This document shows positions 8,881-17,502 of a stretch of DNA of 64,000 nucleotides, one piece after another. The notes under the pieces were generated by a model, which was not told the origin of the DNA, did no database searches, and worked only from the letters and a program-made list of their open reading frames with translations. Both the position numbers and the translations under genes were made by a program. Source of the DNA: Proteiniphilum acetatigenes DSM 18083 (GTDB lineage: Bacteria; Bacteroidota; Bacteroidia; Bacteroidales; Dysgonomonadaceae); contig NZ_KB905694.1 of NCBI RefSeq assembly GCF_000380985.1, positions 372,001 through 436,000 on the forward strand, read 5' to 3'. Each line of letters begins with the position of its first letter. The first letter of the stretch is position 1.

Positions 8881-9055
8881 TACAGATTGAACAGATAAGA
8901 AATTATTTTCCGGCTCAAATCCGTGGAAATTCAGGTTTTGATAAGCACATCCTGAAAGAGTAGTTGCAGTTGATCCCGATTACAAGACTGTGGAATACGT
9001 TAGGGAGATGTTTTATGAATGCCTTGAGAATAATAGGATAAATTTGGACGATTAG
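8877..9055 (+). pseudogene. Collapsed AbiEii-type toxin gene
   Basis: The ATG overlaps the antitoxin stop, as in intact abiE operons. The first 28 codons read like the usual toxin N-terminus (MIQIEQIRNYFPAQIRGNSG, then FDKHILKE) and end in TAG. In another frame, starting about two bases after that stop, a second piece reads VDPDYKTVEYVREMFYECLE and ends at TAG 9053-9055, fitting a toxin C-terminus. The middle, roughly 200 codons including the nucleotidyltransferase core, is gone. I conclude that an internal deletion removed the catalytic part. The C-terminal assignment is less certain than the N-terminal one. Confidence 0.65.
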
Positions 9056-9056
9056 A

Positions 9057-9099
9057 TTTTATTTCCGAAATGCACTGTTATTGCTGCATAATAGAAATA
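9057..9099 (+). repeat. 43-bp direct repeat, copy 2 (downstream of the abiE remnant)
   Basis: This is the second copy of the segment found upstream of the AbiEi-like gene (36 of 43 identical). In place of the -7 box TATATTTG it has TGTTATTG, so it is probably not an active promoter. The two copies bracket the antitoxin and the toxin remnant. Confidence 0.6.
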
Positions 9100-9211
9100 G
9101 AAAAGATTAATCGGTTTAATTTTTCGACAATACAACATCCTACCAGCCAATTCCGAATTGTGAGATTTTGGTTAACATTCCGAGATAAATGAGATGAAAG
9201 TATGATGAGAA

Positions 9212-9763
9212 TTAAAAATGTTTTATCCACATTGGTTTTTGTTTCAGGATTTCTTGGTGTATAGGGCAACTTTCGGAATGTGCCCCATGCAAATAACCAA
9301 TGCTCATTAAAAATTCGTTCACGATTTCGCCACCTGTAAAGCGAAATGTTTTTTTGAACAGCTTAACCCATTCATTTTTTGTTTTCGGGTGATGATGTTC
9401 CAACCATTTTTCAAAAGAGCCGGATTCTTTTTGCAGTTCAAGAATTGTTTTTGCATTTTCTATTGCTGCATTTACTTTCAGCCTGTTGCGGATAATTCCT
9501 GCATCTGCTAACAGTCTTTCCCTGTCTGCTTCTGTGTATGCTGCAACTTTTTCGATGTTGAAATTGCTGTATGCTTTACGAAACGAAGTTTCTTTTTTCA
9601 AAATCGTTTCCCAACTCAAACCGGCCTGATTAATTTCCAAAATCAAACGCCCGAACAATTCATTGTCATCGTGGATGGGAAAGCCGTAATGATTGTCGTG
9701 ATAATTTTTGTGCAACTCCTTTTTGTCGCCCGACATACATTCTATGTAACTGCAATAACTCAT
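9212..9763 (-). CDS. tag: DNA-3-methyladenine glycosylase I, copy 1
   Basis: Tag removes 3-methyladenine from alkylated DNA to start base-excision repair. I chose the ATG at 9763, giving 183 residues beginning MSYCSYIE, because the second copy at 27560 begins the same way; an open frame extends a further 29 codons upstream but lies inside the AraC gene. Family signatures are KNYHDNHYGFPIHDDNELF near 19-37, NQAGLSWETILKK near 46-58, DAGIIRNRLK, and the zinc-site His/Cys residues near the end (HSESCPIH). The start is four bases beyond the AraC gene's stop, so the two form an operon. The two Tag copies look about 80% identical by eye. Confidence 0.93.
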   Translation of the reverse strand: MSYCSYIECMSGDKKELHKNYHDNHYGFPIHDDNELFGRLILEINQAGLSWETILKKETSFRKAYSNFNIEKVAAYTEADRERLLADAGIIRNRLKVNAAIENAKTILELQKESGSFEKWLEHHHPKTKNEWVKLFKKTFRFTGGEIVNEFLMSIGYLHGAHSESCPIHQEILKQKPMWIKHF

Positions 9764-9767
9764 AATG

Positions 9768-10685
9768 CTAATTGAATAATTGTTTAAACTCACTCGGTGT
9801 CTGGTTGGTTTTTTTCTTAAACAGTTTATTGAATGATTGCGGATATTCAAAACCTAACTGATAGGCGATTTCCGATACGGACAAATTGGTTGATGTCAAA
9901 TACTCCTTTGCCTTTTCAATCAACTTGTCCTGTATGTGCTGTTGTGTGGTTTGCCCTGTAATACTACGCAGCATATCACTCAAATAATTTGGCGAAATGT
10001 TTAACTGCTTTGAAATAAACTTCACAGTTGGCAAACCATTTTTAGAAATATTTTCATCATTAAAACAATCATTCAAAAGATTTTCCAACCGGATTAAAAT
10101 TTCATCGTTGGCAATTTTTCTTGTAATAAATTGACGATTGTAAAAACGATTGCTGTATTGCAAAAGTAACCCAATCTGTGCAATAATTACATCCTGGCTA
10201 AATTGGTCTATATTGCATTGATATTCTCTTTCAATATTCTTTAAAATGTTTTCCATAATTTCTTCTTCCTGTTCTGATAAATGCAACGCTTCATTTACTT
10301 CATAAGAAAAGAAGCCGTAATTTTTTATGGTTTTTGCCAATGGATAACCTGACAAAAAATCGGGGTGAAAAAGTAAAGTTACTCCTTCTTTTGGGGTTAT
10401 ATCACCTTGTTTGAAAGATAGTATCTGATTGGGTGAAATAAATGTCATTACTCCCGAATCAAAATCGTAGTATCGTTGTCCGTATTTAAATTTTCCTGCA
10501 TAATTTTTCTTGATTGAAATAGCATAAAAACCAAAAGTCCGGTGTTCGGGCAATGTGGGTTGTGCCTTGAAATCTTCGCTATACCGGAAAACACTTACTA
10601 ACGGGTGCCTGGGTTTCGGTAAGCCCCAAAATAATTGTTCTTCCTGTATGCTCTTAATACGATATGGTTTATTTTGCTCTTTCAT
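9768..10685 (-). CDS. AraC family transcriptional regulator
   Basis: The protein has 305 residues from the chosen ATG (MKEQNKPYRI); ten more codons are open upstream, but homologues usually start near this methionine. Residues 1-190 form a cupin-like sensory domain (FKYGQRYYDFDSGVMTFISP). The C-terminal 100 residues hold the two helix-turn-helices: LPTVKFISKQLNISPNYLSD and NLSVSEIAYQLGFEYPQSFN followed by FKKKTNQTPSEFK. It is the first gene of an operon with tag and is followed upstream by a family 1 repeat and an SDR gene on the same strand, a common pairing. I infer it controls tag and perhaps the SDR; the inducer is unknown. Confidence 0.9.
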   Translation of the reverse strand: MKEQNKPYRIKSIQEEQLFWGLPKPRHPLVSVFRYSEDFKAQPTLPEHRTFGFYAISIKKNYAGKFKYGQRYYDFDSGVMTFISPNQILSFKQGDITPKEGVTLLFHPDFLSGYPLAKTIKNYGFFSYEVNEALHLSEQEEEIMENILKNIEREYQCNIDQFSQDVIIAQIGLLLQYSNRFYNRQFITRKIANDEILIRLENLLNDCFNDENISKNGLPTVKFISKQLNISPNYLSDMLRSITGQTTQQHIQDKLIEKAKEYLTSTNLSVSEIAYQLGFEYPQSFNKLFKKKTNQTPSEFKQLFN

Positions 10686-10736
10686 TGTTACAAATTTAAT
10701 AATTGTTGCGTTCAATTCTTTTAAAGTTCATAAAAA

Positions 10737-10905
10737 TTAGTCGTTTTGAGTCGCCTTCGCTCCTCGATTTTCAATTCTACGCTCAACATGGTAAAAACAA
10801 GTTTTTCCTCTGTGTTCGCTTAGCGAAAACATTCCAGACAAGTTTGCTTTTGGTTTCGGTTTGTCGTCAGTTGGCTTCTGATCGTATTGCTTAACGAACA
10901 CGTTC
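10737..10905 (+). repeat. Dispersed repeat family 1, copy B
   Basis: From TTAGTCGTTTTGAGTCGCC the segment runs through CTCCTCGATTTTCAATTCT, CATGGTAAAAACAAG, CTCTGTGTTCGCTTAGCGAA and GTCGTCAGTTGGCTTCTG to TTAACGAACACGTTC. The same blocks in the same order occur in copy C (26858-27085), and a shorter set in inverted orientation in copy D (48089-48185). It fills the gap between the SDR gene and the AraC promoter region. There is no open frame and no transposase. Confidence 0.75.
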
Positions 10906-10987
10906 ATAAAAGAAATTATCAAAGCCCAAGAATAAAGTATGAATAATGATACAGCCAACTGTAACAACCAACACTACCCTGACCGCC

Positions 10988-11740
10988 TTACTTCTGGTCG
11001 GTGGGTCTTACCACGATTTCATTGATTGCCACACGTCTCGGGTTAGTTACAATAAAGGCAACTGCTTCTGCAATATCTGATGCATGCAGGCTTTCCACTT
11101 TTCCAAACAAGTCATTAAAAACTTTCCATCCTGCTTCGTCCCAAAGTTCTGTATCTACTGCACCCGGCTCAACAACTGAAAAACGGACTGATTGTCTTGT
11201 AAATTCTTGTCGCCATGCTTCTGTTGCTGCGGTTACACCGAATTTTGTTGCATTGTAAACGGCAACCTGTGCTGTGGCAATACGTCCCGCAACTGATGAA
11301 ATGTTTACCACGTCCACCACCTTACGTGGGCTTGTTGCAACCGCTTCAATAAGGTATGGCAATGCTGCTCTTGTGATATACAATAAACCACGCAAATTGA
11401 CGGCAATCATTTGTTCCAATTCTTCAAGAGAGCGTTCAAGCGTAGCACCGTTATTCATTACGCCTGCCGCATTTACAAGGGTGTCAAGTCTGCCAAACAT
11501 TGTAATCGTTTTTGTAATGGCTTCGTTCGCTTCATTTACATTCGTAAGATCTGCTTCAATGGGAAATGCTTCCCCGCCTGCGTTTTTAATTTGCTGTTCT
11601 AATTCTTTAAGTCGTTCAATTCTTCGTGCCACAAGAACCACTTTTGCACCCGCCGAAGCAAGCCGAATTGCTGTTGCTCTGCCGATACCGCTTGAAGCAC
11701 CTGTTACAAGCGCAACTGTTTTGTCTAATTTTTCTGTCAT
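10988..11740 (-). CDS. SDR family NAD(P)-dependent oxidoreductase
   Basis: This 250-residue protein is a classical short-chain dehydrogenase: the cofactor motif TGASSGIG at 13-20, NAAG near 89-92, catalytic Ser in NISSVAGR near 147, and YNATK (Tyr/Lys) near 161-165. An arginine-rich turn after beta-2 (VARRIERLKEL) suggests NADP(H) preference. It resembles the YdfG-like group acting on 3-hydroxy acids or small alcohols; the substrate cannot be read from sequence. It lies on the same strand as the AraC-tag pair, separated by repeat copy B. The MFS exporter upstream is divergent, so both may share regulation. Confidence 0.93.
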   Translation of the reverse strand: MTEKLDKTVALVTGASSGIGRATAIRLASAGAKVVLVARRIERLKELEQQIKNAGGEAFPIEADLTNVNEANEAITKTITMFGRLDTLVNAAGVMNNGATLERSLEELEQMIAVNLRGLLYITRAALPYLIEAVATSPRKVVDVVNISSVAGRIATAQVAVYNATKFGVTAATEAWRQEFTRQSVRFSVVEPGAVDTELWDEAGWKVFNDLFGKVESLHASDIAEAVAFIVTNPRRVAINEIVVRPTDQK

Positions 11741-12112
11741 AATTCATTTATTTTTTTTTTACAGTACAAAAATGAGAAATGACAGCCGAAACCAATTATC
11801 CAAATCTCAGAAATGAGTGTCCAGAAATCCACCCTACCCAAAATAAGTAACCTCAATATTGTTACCTTGTTTTGCAAATCTTTCCGTCATGGATAGGGAC
11901 AAAAATGATTTTCGTCTTACACCTGCATATGACTTACTAAACACAAGGATTCATGCGGACGATACGAAACTTTGAATTTAAGAAAAAATGATTAAACAAT
12001 AACGAGGCAAATACGTTCTTTCCACAATAAATAATTGTTATAGAAAAGAGATTACAACAACAAATCACATGAGTATATATTCGATAATTTTGCAGTCAAA
12101 AACTTTTTAGTT
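11741..12112. other. Divergent intergenic region between the SDR and MFS genes
   Basis: These 370 AT-rich bases carry no convincing open frame. TAATTTTG at 12085-12092 matches the TAnnTTTG -7 box and lies about 20 bases before the GTG start of the MFS gene, but no TTTG stands at the proper distance upstream. I see no hairpin with a T-run. Confidence 0.5.
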
Positions 12113-13339
12113 GTGGCAAATAATAACAAAACAGATTTCTCCGATCCTCATAATAGCATTACGGTAGCACCTGATCGGCCGGCATTCAAAGAATGGCTGC
12201 CCTGTATAGGTATTGCCATAGCTGCATTCGTTTTCAATACTAGCGAGTTTGCGCCGATAGCTCTCCTGAGCGACATCGCGAAAGGTCTTTCCATCAGCGA
12301 AGCCAAAGCCGGATTGTTGATTACTATTTATGCATGGGTGGTGGCACTGGCCTCTTTGCCATTGATACTTATTTTTGCAGGGGTAGAGCGTCGCAAACTG
12401 ATGGCAGTTCTATTGATCCTGTTCATTATAAGCCATCTGCTTTCATGGCAATCCTATAATTACACATTACTGCTTGTTTCACGTATCATGGTGGCTTGTA
12501 TGCATGCTATCTTCTGGTCTGTCGCTGCCCCTATGGCGGTCCAAATGGCACCGGAAGGGCACCGCTCAACCGGATTAGGCATTCTTGCTACCGGCGGTTC
12601 GCTGGCGACTGTACTCGGGCTTCCCTTCGGACGTACTGTGGGGCTGTATATGGGATGGAGGACAACTTTTTTATTTATTGGTATAGTTGCTTTCCTGGTA
12701 CTGATACTTCTGATATTTGTATTGCCGGTCTTAAAAAGTAACAATTCGGGATCATTTAAAAGTTTACCGCAATTAGTCAAGCGCCCGGCCCTGATGGGGA
12801 TATACATACTGACTGCGATTATGATCACGGCACATTTTACCGGATACACCTATATCGAACCTTTTATGATCAATATAGCCGGACTTAATGAAAATGCGGC
12901 TACTGTAGGATTGCTTATTTTCGGTGTTGCCGGAATTGGCGGAAGTTTTTTATTCTCCCGTTACAATGAGAAACGATCACTGTTTCTTATGGGTGGAAGT
13001 GTAATCTGTGTATCGATATCGCTCCTACTAATATATCCGTTAGCGATCAACATCTTTACTGTTTTTTTGTTATTTACATTTTGGGGTATATCAATTATGA
13101 TCTTTAATCTGGTATTTCAGGATGCCGTGATAAAAATCGCACCCGATGCAACAGCTGTGGCAATGTCTATCTATTCAGGCATATATAATATCGGTATAGG
13201 TAGCGGCGCGCTTTTCGGCGGAACTGTGAGCACCCATGCAGGAACTCAGTACGTAGGTATGGCGGGATGTTTTATAGGTTTACTGGCTATATCTTTTTAT
13301 TTCCTGGTTATAAGGCGTCATTTACAGGGAAGAATATAA
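12113..13339 (+). CDS. MFS transporter, SotB-like sugar/drug efflux type
   Basis: This 408-residue, 12-helix major facilitator has the layout of the SotB/SetA-like efflux group: NTSEFAPIALLSDIAKGLSI near the first helix, AGLLITIYAWVVALASLP, the cytoplasmic loop VERRKL, and the motif RSTGLGILATGGSLATVLG in helix 5. The start is GTG at 12113; there is no ATG nearby, and the -7 box at 12085 leaves a very short leader, which supports it. Likely role: proton-coupled export of a sugar or small toxic compound. It has its own promoter; no partner gene is visible. Confidence 0.88.
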   Translation: MANNNKTDFSDPHNSITVAPDRPAFKEWLPCIGIAIAAFVFNTSEFAPIALLSDIAKGLSISEAKAGLLITIYAWVVALASLPLILIFAGVERRKLMAVLLILFIISHLLSWQSYNYTLLLVSRIMVACMHAIFWSVAAPMAVQMAPEGHRSTGLGILATGGSLATVLGLPFGRTVGLYMGWRTTFLFIGIVAFLVLILLIFVLPVLKSNNSGSFKSLPQLVKRPALMGIYILTAIMITAHFTGYTYIEPFMINIAGLNENAATVGLLIFGVAGIGGSFLFSRYNEKRSLFLMGGSVICVSISLLLIYPLAINIFTVFLLFTFWGISIMIFNLVFQDAVIKIAPDATAVAMSIYSGIYNIGIGSGALFGGTVSTHAGTQYVGMAGCFIGLLAISFYFLVIRRHLQGRI

Positions 13340-13488
13340 AAGAAGATATCACCCCCAATTGATCTGGTGAGTCCAAAAAAGAAAGTGTTCGATTCTCCCC
13401 AATTAAAACATCAGAAGCATTATCTTTGTGCAGGAAATGTTCAAATTCCCGTGTCACATTTTTGTGAAGTAAATAAGATAAAATCATT

Positions 13489-14226
13489 ATGCAAAAGTTA
13501 ATCGCATATCCTCTTTCCGTCATTTATTATCTGTTGTTTGGAACTACATTGGTAATCTTCCATCTGGTCCAATGGATATGCTTTAACCTGTTTGGATATA
13601 GTGCCCACAAGAAGAGTGTCGATATGCTCTGTTTCTTCCTCGTATTGAACACCTATGCTCTGGGCACAAGATATAAGATCAGAGGATTGGAAAAACTTCC
13701 GGAAGATACTCCCCTCATTATTGCCGCCAACCACCAGAGTTGGTATGACATCACCACTATCGGCTGGTATATGCGAAAAGTTCATCCTAAATTTGTCAGT
13801 AAGATTGAATTGGGGAAAGGGATTCCAAGCATTTCGTACAACCTGAGACATGGAGGGTCGGTACTGATCGACAGAAAAGACGCGAAACAGGCCTTATCCG
13901 CGATCCGGCAATTGGCCCAATATATAGAGACACACAAACGTTCGGCAGTGATATTCCCCGAAGGGACAAGAAGTAACACAGGCAAACCCAGGCCATTTGC
14001 CGAGAACGGGCTGAAAATCCTCTGCAAATATGCCCCTTCCGCTTACATTGTTCCGGTAACGATCAACAACTCGTGGAAAATGACAAGATGGGGTTCTTTC
14101 CCTCTGGGAATAGGCAATAAAATAGAAGTCATCATTCATGATCCTATCTCCATAAAAGATATGCCTTTTCCTGCACTTCTTGAAAAAACAGAACAGTTGA
14201 TAACCGAAGCTATAAATTATTTGTGA
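13489..14226 (+). CDS. plsC: 1-acyl-sn-glycerol-3-phosphate acyltransferase
   Basis: PlsC acylates lysophosphatidic acid to phosphatidic acid at the membrane. The 245-residue protein has one or two N-terminal hydrophobic helices (about 5-35). The catalytic HX4D box is NHQSWYD (H82, D87), and block III is FPEGTRS (156-162). Block II is present as HGGSVLIDRKD, and block IV as VPVTINNSW. The gene is monocistronic, about 150 bases after the MFS gene, and converges with the sugar-isomerase fragment downstream. Confidence 0.95.
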   Translation: MQKLIAYPLSVIYYLLFGTTLVIFHLVQWICFNLFGYSAHKKSVDMLCFFLVLNTYALGTRYKIRGLEKLPEDTPLIIAANHQSWYDITTIGWYMRKVHPKFVSKIELGKGIPSISYNLRHGGSVLIDRKDAKQALSAIRQLAQYIETHKRSAVIFPEGTRSNTGKPRPFAENGLKILCKYAPSAYIVPVTINNSWKMTRWGSFPLGIGNKIEVIIHDPISIKDMPFPALLEKTEQLITEAINYL

Positions 14227-14244
14227 AAAATGAAATATCAGAAG

Positions 14245-14697
14245 TTACCATAAACTTATTATCCGGTCCATTTGTGATGATATCTTTTTCAGGTAATTCC
14301 TGTCCCCTCCACTTACTTCAGCCGTCAGCCATCCTCCCCGGTGGTCAATCCCTCGCACAGCCTTCATTACCTCAGGCCAATTGTTGTCCCCCTCCAGTAA
14401 TTCAACATTAAATCCTTCCCGTACTCCCTTCCTTTTCATCAACTCCCGGCTGTACTCCTTGATATGGAGTCTTATGATACGCCGGTTGAGCGTCCTGATC
14501 CACTGGTCCGGCCACCCGTAACGCAATATGTTGCCGATGTCGAAGTACCACCCTACCAGCGGATGGTTGATGTCATCCACAAAACGCCTTGCCTCCACCG
14601 GACTCAGCAGGAAATTGTACCACACGTTCTCCAGCGCGATCTGCATCCCCGTCCTTTCCGTATGGGGGACCAATTCCTGGATGAGAACGGTTATCAT
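14245..14697 (-). pseudogene. Truncated sugar phosphate isomerase/epimerase (C-terminal half)
   Basis: The 150-codon frame matches only the C-terminal half of the AP-endonuclease-2-like TIM-barrel family of sugar isomerases, which are usually near 280-300 residues. Signs are IALENVWYNFLLSP, VGWYFDIGN (metal-ligand Asp) and LHIKEYSR (His and Glu ligands). The N-terminal half with the first metal ligands is missing: a stop codon lies eight codons upstream and the neighbouring phosphatase gene ends 20 bases away. It is probably a leftover of an operon gene cut by deletion. Expression as a partial protein cannot be excluded but activity is unlikely. Confidence 0.72.
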
Positions 14698-14717
14698 GTT
14701 CGTTTCATACGATTATA

Positions 14718-16574
14718 TTACATATTTAGCTTGAGTTTTTCTTCTCCATTGGTATCAAGAACTTGAAGCATCATTTTCTCACCCGCTTTTTTAAGTATCA
14801 TCACAGTAGCGCTCTGCAGGTTATTCCCACCTCCTATCACTACCGGAAAATTATTACCGAGAGAACTCTTCGGATGGTAAGCAAACCTATGAGTATGGCC
14901 GTTTAAAGCTATATCAAACGGAGCATTCTTCAGGATATCACCCCATTCCTCAAGACATGGGTTATATGTCCCTTTAGGAAGGCCATAGATGGGTATATGA
15001 TGGATCAGCACTCTTTTCCCCGCTTTTCTAAACGCCTCGCTGTCCAACTCACTCTTCAAAAATCCAGCCTGGTCTTTCCGTAGCCCAGTGAAATCGTTCA
15101 AACCGTAATATACCCAGTGGTCATCCGGTTTATCCTCACCACAGTCGAGCATCACGATCCGGGTATCACCCCAGTTGAACGCACCATATGTTTTGTCCCC
15201 CACATAATCAAGTAAATCACGAAGCCCGATGGAGTAGGCGTTACGGATCTCATGGTTACCACGAATATAGAAAACCGGAGTGGTTTCGGCACCCACGCTT
15301 TCATTCATGTATGACAAAGATGCCACAGCCTGTGCTTCATTCCTCGGATCGTCGATATTATCCCCATTAAAAATGACAAAATCGTAATCGATATCCCTGA
15401 TCAATTCTGAAAACTTATCTACCAGTCCCATCCTTTGATGCAGGTCGTTGAAAATAATAGCGGTAAAGTCGGTATTTCCTTCCGGAGGCAACCTGAAGGT
15501 ATAAGTGTCGGAGACAGCCGTTTCTCCAAACCCTTTGCGGTATGCCTCGTAAACCGCAATCTCCCGGGAACATACCCTGTAACTGTAGGTTTCACCCGGG
15601 ATGAGGCCTTCGAGCCGGAATTTATGGTGATAGTTGTTACAAAGCATCTGTCCATCCACATAGAGTTGATGTTTTTGGTCGAGATTACCATCGGTGCCAT
15701 ACTCTACCCAACTATGGACCGGTACATTTGTAAGCCATGAGATGGTGACCCCATTTCCTGTCGGGTTCTGCAGGTAGGGTTTCGTACGGAAAATTTCATC
15801 CTTGGCAGCATGTAACCGAACCTCAACATAAAGTGGACGATGGTCTGATGCCACCTTCTCGGAGATCACTCCCCTGTTTGTAAGCCGCGACCAGTTTTCC
15901 ATACCTTTATAACCATAAATATAGTCAATACAGATATTAGGATCATCTGCGGGAAAGGTATTTTCTTTGGGAGAGATAAGCGAGGTAAATGACTCATTCA
16001 TGGCTTTCTGCTCCGGTGAATCGGGAGATCCATTCATATCTCCGGCAAGGAAAAACGGCTTATCCAGCTTCGCGGCCTCCTGCTCTATGATTTTGACTGA
16101 CTCCATTCGATCTTCTTCGTTCAAAGAGATATGAGTGCAACCAAAATAGTATCCTTCAAGTTCCACGATCAGGAGTATCCTGGCCTCTTCTCTTCCGGGT
16201 AAGGCTATTCTCCGCACACTTAACGGCTTTTCCCGCGAGAGTATCCCTAACCCATACTTCCCGCCTTGATAATCGATAGAAGCTGCATAGGTGGAAAACA
16301 TAAGTGTTTTACGGGACAGCACGTCAAGAACATTTATTCTGTTACTCCTTTCCGTTACACTGTCCAGCTCCTGAACGGCAATAATATCAGGATTGGCACT
16401 GTGAATTACATCGGCTATTCTCCGGTAGTCCGTAATGTCATCTAACCCGCGTGCATTGCGCACATTATAAGACATTAGCCTTATGGAGTTCTTCTCCTGT
16501 ACCGGCATGGAATTGGCAAAGGGTTGTATAAAAACAATAAGCCCTAAGATCAGAAAGATTTTTCTTTTACTCAT
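14718..16574 (-). CDS. Secreted fusion: EEP-family phosphatase plus purple-acid-type metallophosphoesterase
   Basis: The protein has 618 residues with a signal peptide (about 1-23). Residues 30-255 are an endonuclease/exonuclease/phosphatase domain: MSYNVRNARG, VQELDSV (metal Glu), GDMNGSP and ASDHRPLYVE (catalytic His). After a linker, residues 268-355 form a fibronectin-like purple-acid-phosphatase N-domain (TISWLTNVPVHSWVEYGTDG). Residues 360-600 carry the metallophosphoesterase motifs FNDLHQ, FNGDNIDD, GNHEIRN, HHIPIYG and NGHTHRF. Both halves keep their metal ligands, so two phosphoesterase activities are expected, in the periplasm or at the surface. It is the last intact gene of the SusCD operon. 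The substrate is unknown; phosphodiester or phosphomonoester groups on an imported polymer or lipid are plausible. Confidence 0.9.
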   Translation of the reverse strand: MSKRKIFLILGLIVFIQPFANSMPVQEKNSIRLMSYNVRNARGLDDITDYRRIADVIHSANPDIIAVQELDSVTERSNRINVLDVLSRKTLMFSTYAASIDYQGGKYGLGILSREKPLSVRRIALPGREEARILLIVELEGYYFGCTHISLNEEDRMESVKIIEQEAAKLDKPFFLAGDMNGSPDSPEQKAMNESFTSLISPKENTFPADDPNICIDYIYGYKGMENWSRLTNRGVISEKVASDHRPLYVEVRLHAAKDEIFRTKPYLQNPTGNGVTISWLTNVPVHSWVEYGTDGNLDQKHQLYVDGQMLCNNYHHKFRLEGLIPGETYSYRVCSREIAVYEAYRKGFGETAVSDTYTFRLPPEGNTDFTAIIFNDLHQRMGLVDKFSELIRDIDYDFVIFNGDNIDDPRNEAQAVASLSYMNESVGAETTPVFYIRGNHEIRNAYSIGLRDLLDYVGDKTYGAFNWGDTRIVMLDCGEDKPDDHWVYYGLNDFTGLRKDQAGFLKSELDSEAFRKAGKRVLIHHIPIYGLPKGTYNPCLEEWGDILKNAPFDIALNGHTHRFAYHPKSSLGNNFPVVIGGGNNLQSATVMILKKAGEKMMLQVLDTNGEEKLKLNM

Positions 16575-16618
16575 AATTGATTTAACGTGCTGCTATTACT
16601 AATTTATCAGAAATTTGT

Positions 16619-17440
16619 TCAGTTAATTTTAATGGTTGCTATAACCGGAAAATGATCAGACTCTTGATATGCCTTAGTATCCACGAAATATGATTTGACC
16701 GTCATTGCTTCTACAGGAGCATACATAATGTAATCAATTATCCTGTTCGGATTAGATGTTGAAAATGTGTATTGAGTGCAATTATTATTCATACAACCCG
16801 ATACCAGATGCTCCTGCAGAATCCTTATCGTTTCCGATTCCGGTGTGGCATTGAGATCACCTGCAACAATCACACGTTTATCGTAGCTTTTTAAAATATC
16901 GACAAGATCTCTTGCCTGCTTCAATCTGTTAGCTTCGTTCCCTAAATGATCGAAATGGGTAGCAATAAAATAAAATTCCTTGTTTTCTTTTTCTACTGTT
17001 ACCCTGGCGACGGAACGCGGCTCACCTCCAAGTTCGGGAGTTACTCCCAAATTATAACCCTTTCTCTCTTTAATCGGCAACTTCGATAATACTGCATCTC
17101 CGTATTCCCCACCATCATGGTCCATCGCTTTCACAAAATAACGCTCCATCCCGGTTAATTCTCCCAACTTTTTCGCAATATCCCCAAGTTTTGCATTTCT
17201 CCTGGTGTTTTTATCTACCTCCTGCAAGGAAACCAGGTCGGGATCATGCCTTTTTATCACATTTGCAATTGGTGCCAGATCGGGGATTCCTCCACTCCTT
17301 GCACCCCAGATATTGTATGTCATGACCTTCACAACTACTTCTTCTTCAGGTGGAGGTTGTTTATCCTCTATATTTTCATCTTTCGATGAGCATTGAACTA
17401 CCAAAAGGATAATAGCAAAGATAAAGTATTTTATTCTCAT
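16619..17440 (-). CDS. EEP-family lipoprotein hydrolase (endonuclease/exonuclease/phosphatase)
   Basis: The start at 17440 gives 273 residues with a lipoprotein signal ending at the cysteine of LLVVQCSSK (residue 17). An open frame reaches 24 codons further upstream but begins in poor context. Motifs run MTYNIWGARSGG, SLQEVDKN (metal Glu), THFDHLG, GDLNATPES and ESDHFPVIATI (catalytic His), the complete DNase I-like set. Such lipoproteins hydrolyse phosphodiester bonds, in nucleic acids or sphingomyelin-like lipids; the choice cannot be made here. It follows the F5/8C lipoprotein by about 60 bases and precedes the phosphatase fusion by 44 bases, so it belongs to the SusCD operon. Confidence 0.9.
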   Translation of the reverse strand: MRIKYFIFAIILLVVQCSSKDENIEDKQPPPEEEVVVKVMTYNIWGARSGGIPDLAPIANVIKRHDPDLVSLQEVDKNTRRNAKLGDIAKKLGELTGMERYFVKAMDHDGGEYGDAVLSKLPIKERKGYNLGVTPELGGEPRSVARVTVEKENKEFYFIATHFDHLGNEANRLKQARDLVDILKSYDKRVIVAGDLNATPESETIRILQEHLVSGCMNNNCTQYTFSTSNPNRIIDYIMYAPVEAMTVKSYFVDTKAYQESDHFPVIATIKIN

Positions 17441-17502
17441 ATTTTGTCGTATGGGATCCATTATTATTTGAAATAGGGGGAGTGATCCCCCTATTTGCAC
17501 TT

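Noticed and set aside
7859-9200. tRNA-Phe as attachment site of an integrated element
   Set aside because: No second copy of the tRNA 3' end and no integrase were found.
9764-9850. Longer start for tag copy 1
   Set aside because: The extra 29 codons lie inside the AraC gene, and the second copy starts at the equivalent of the internal ATG.
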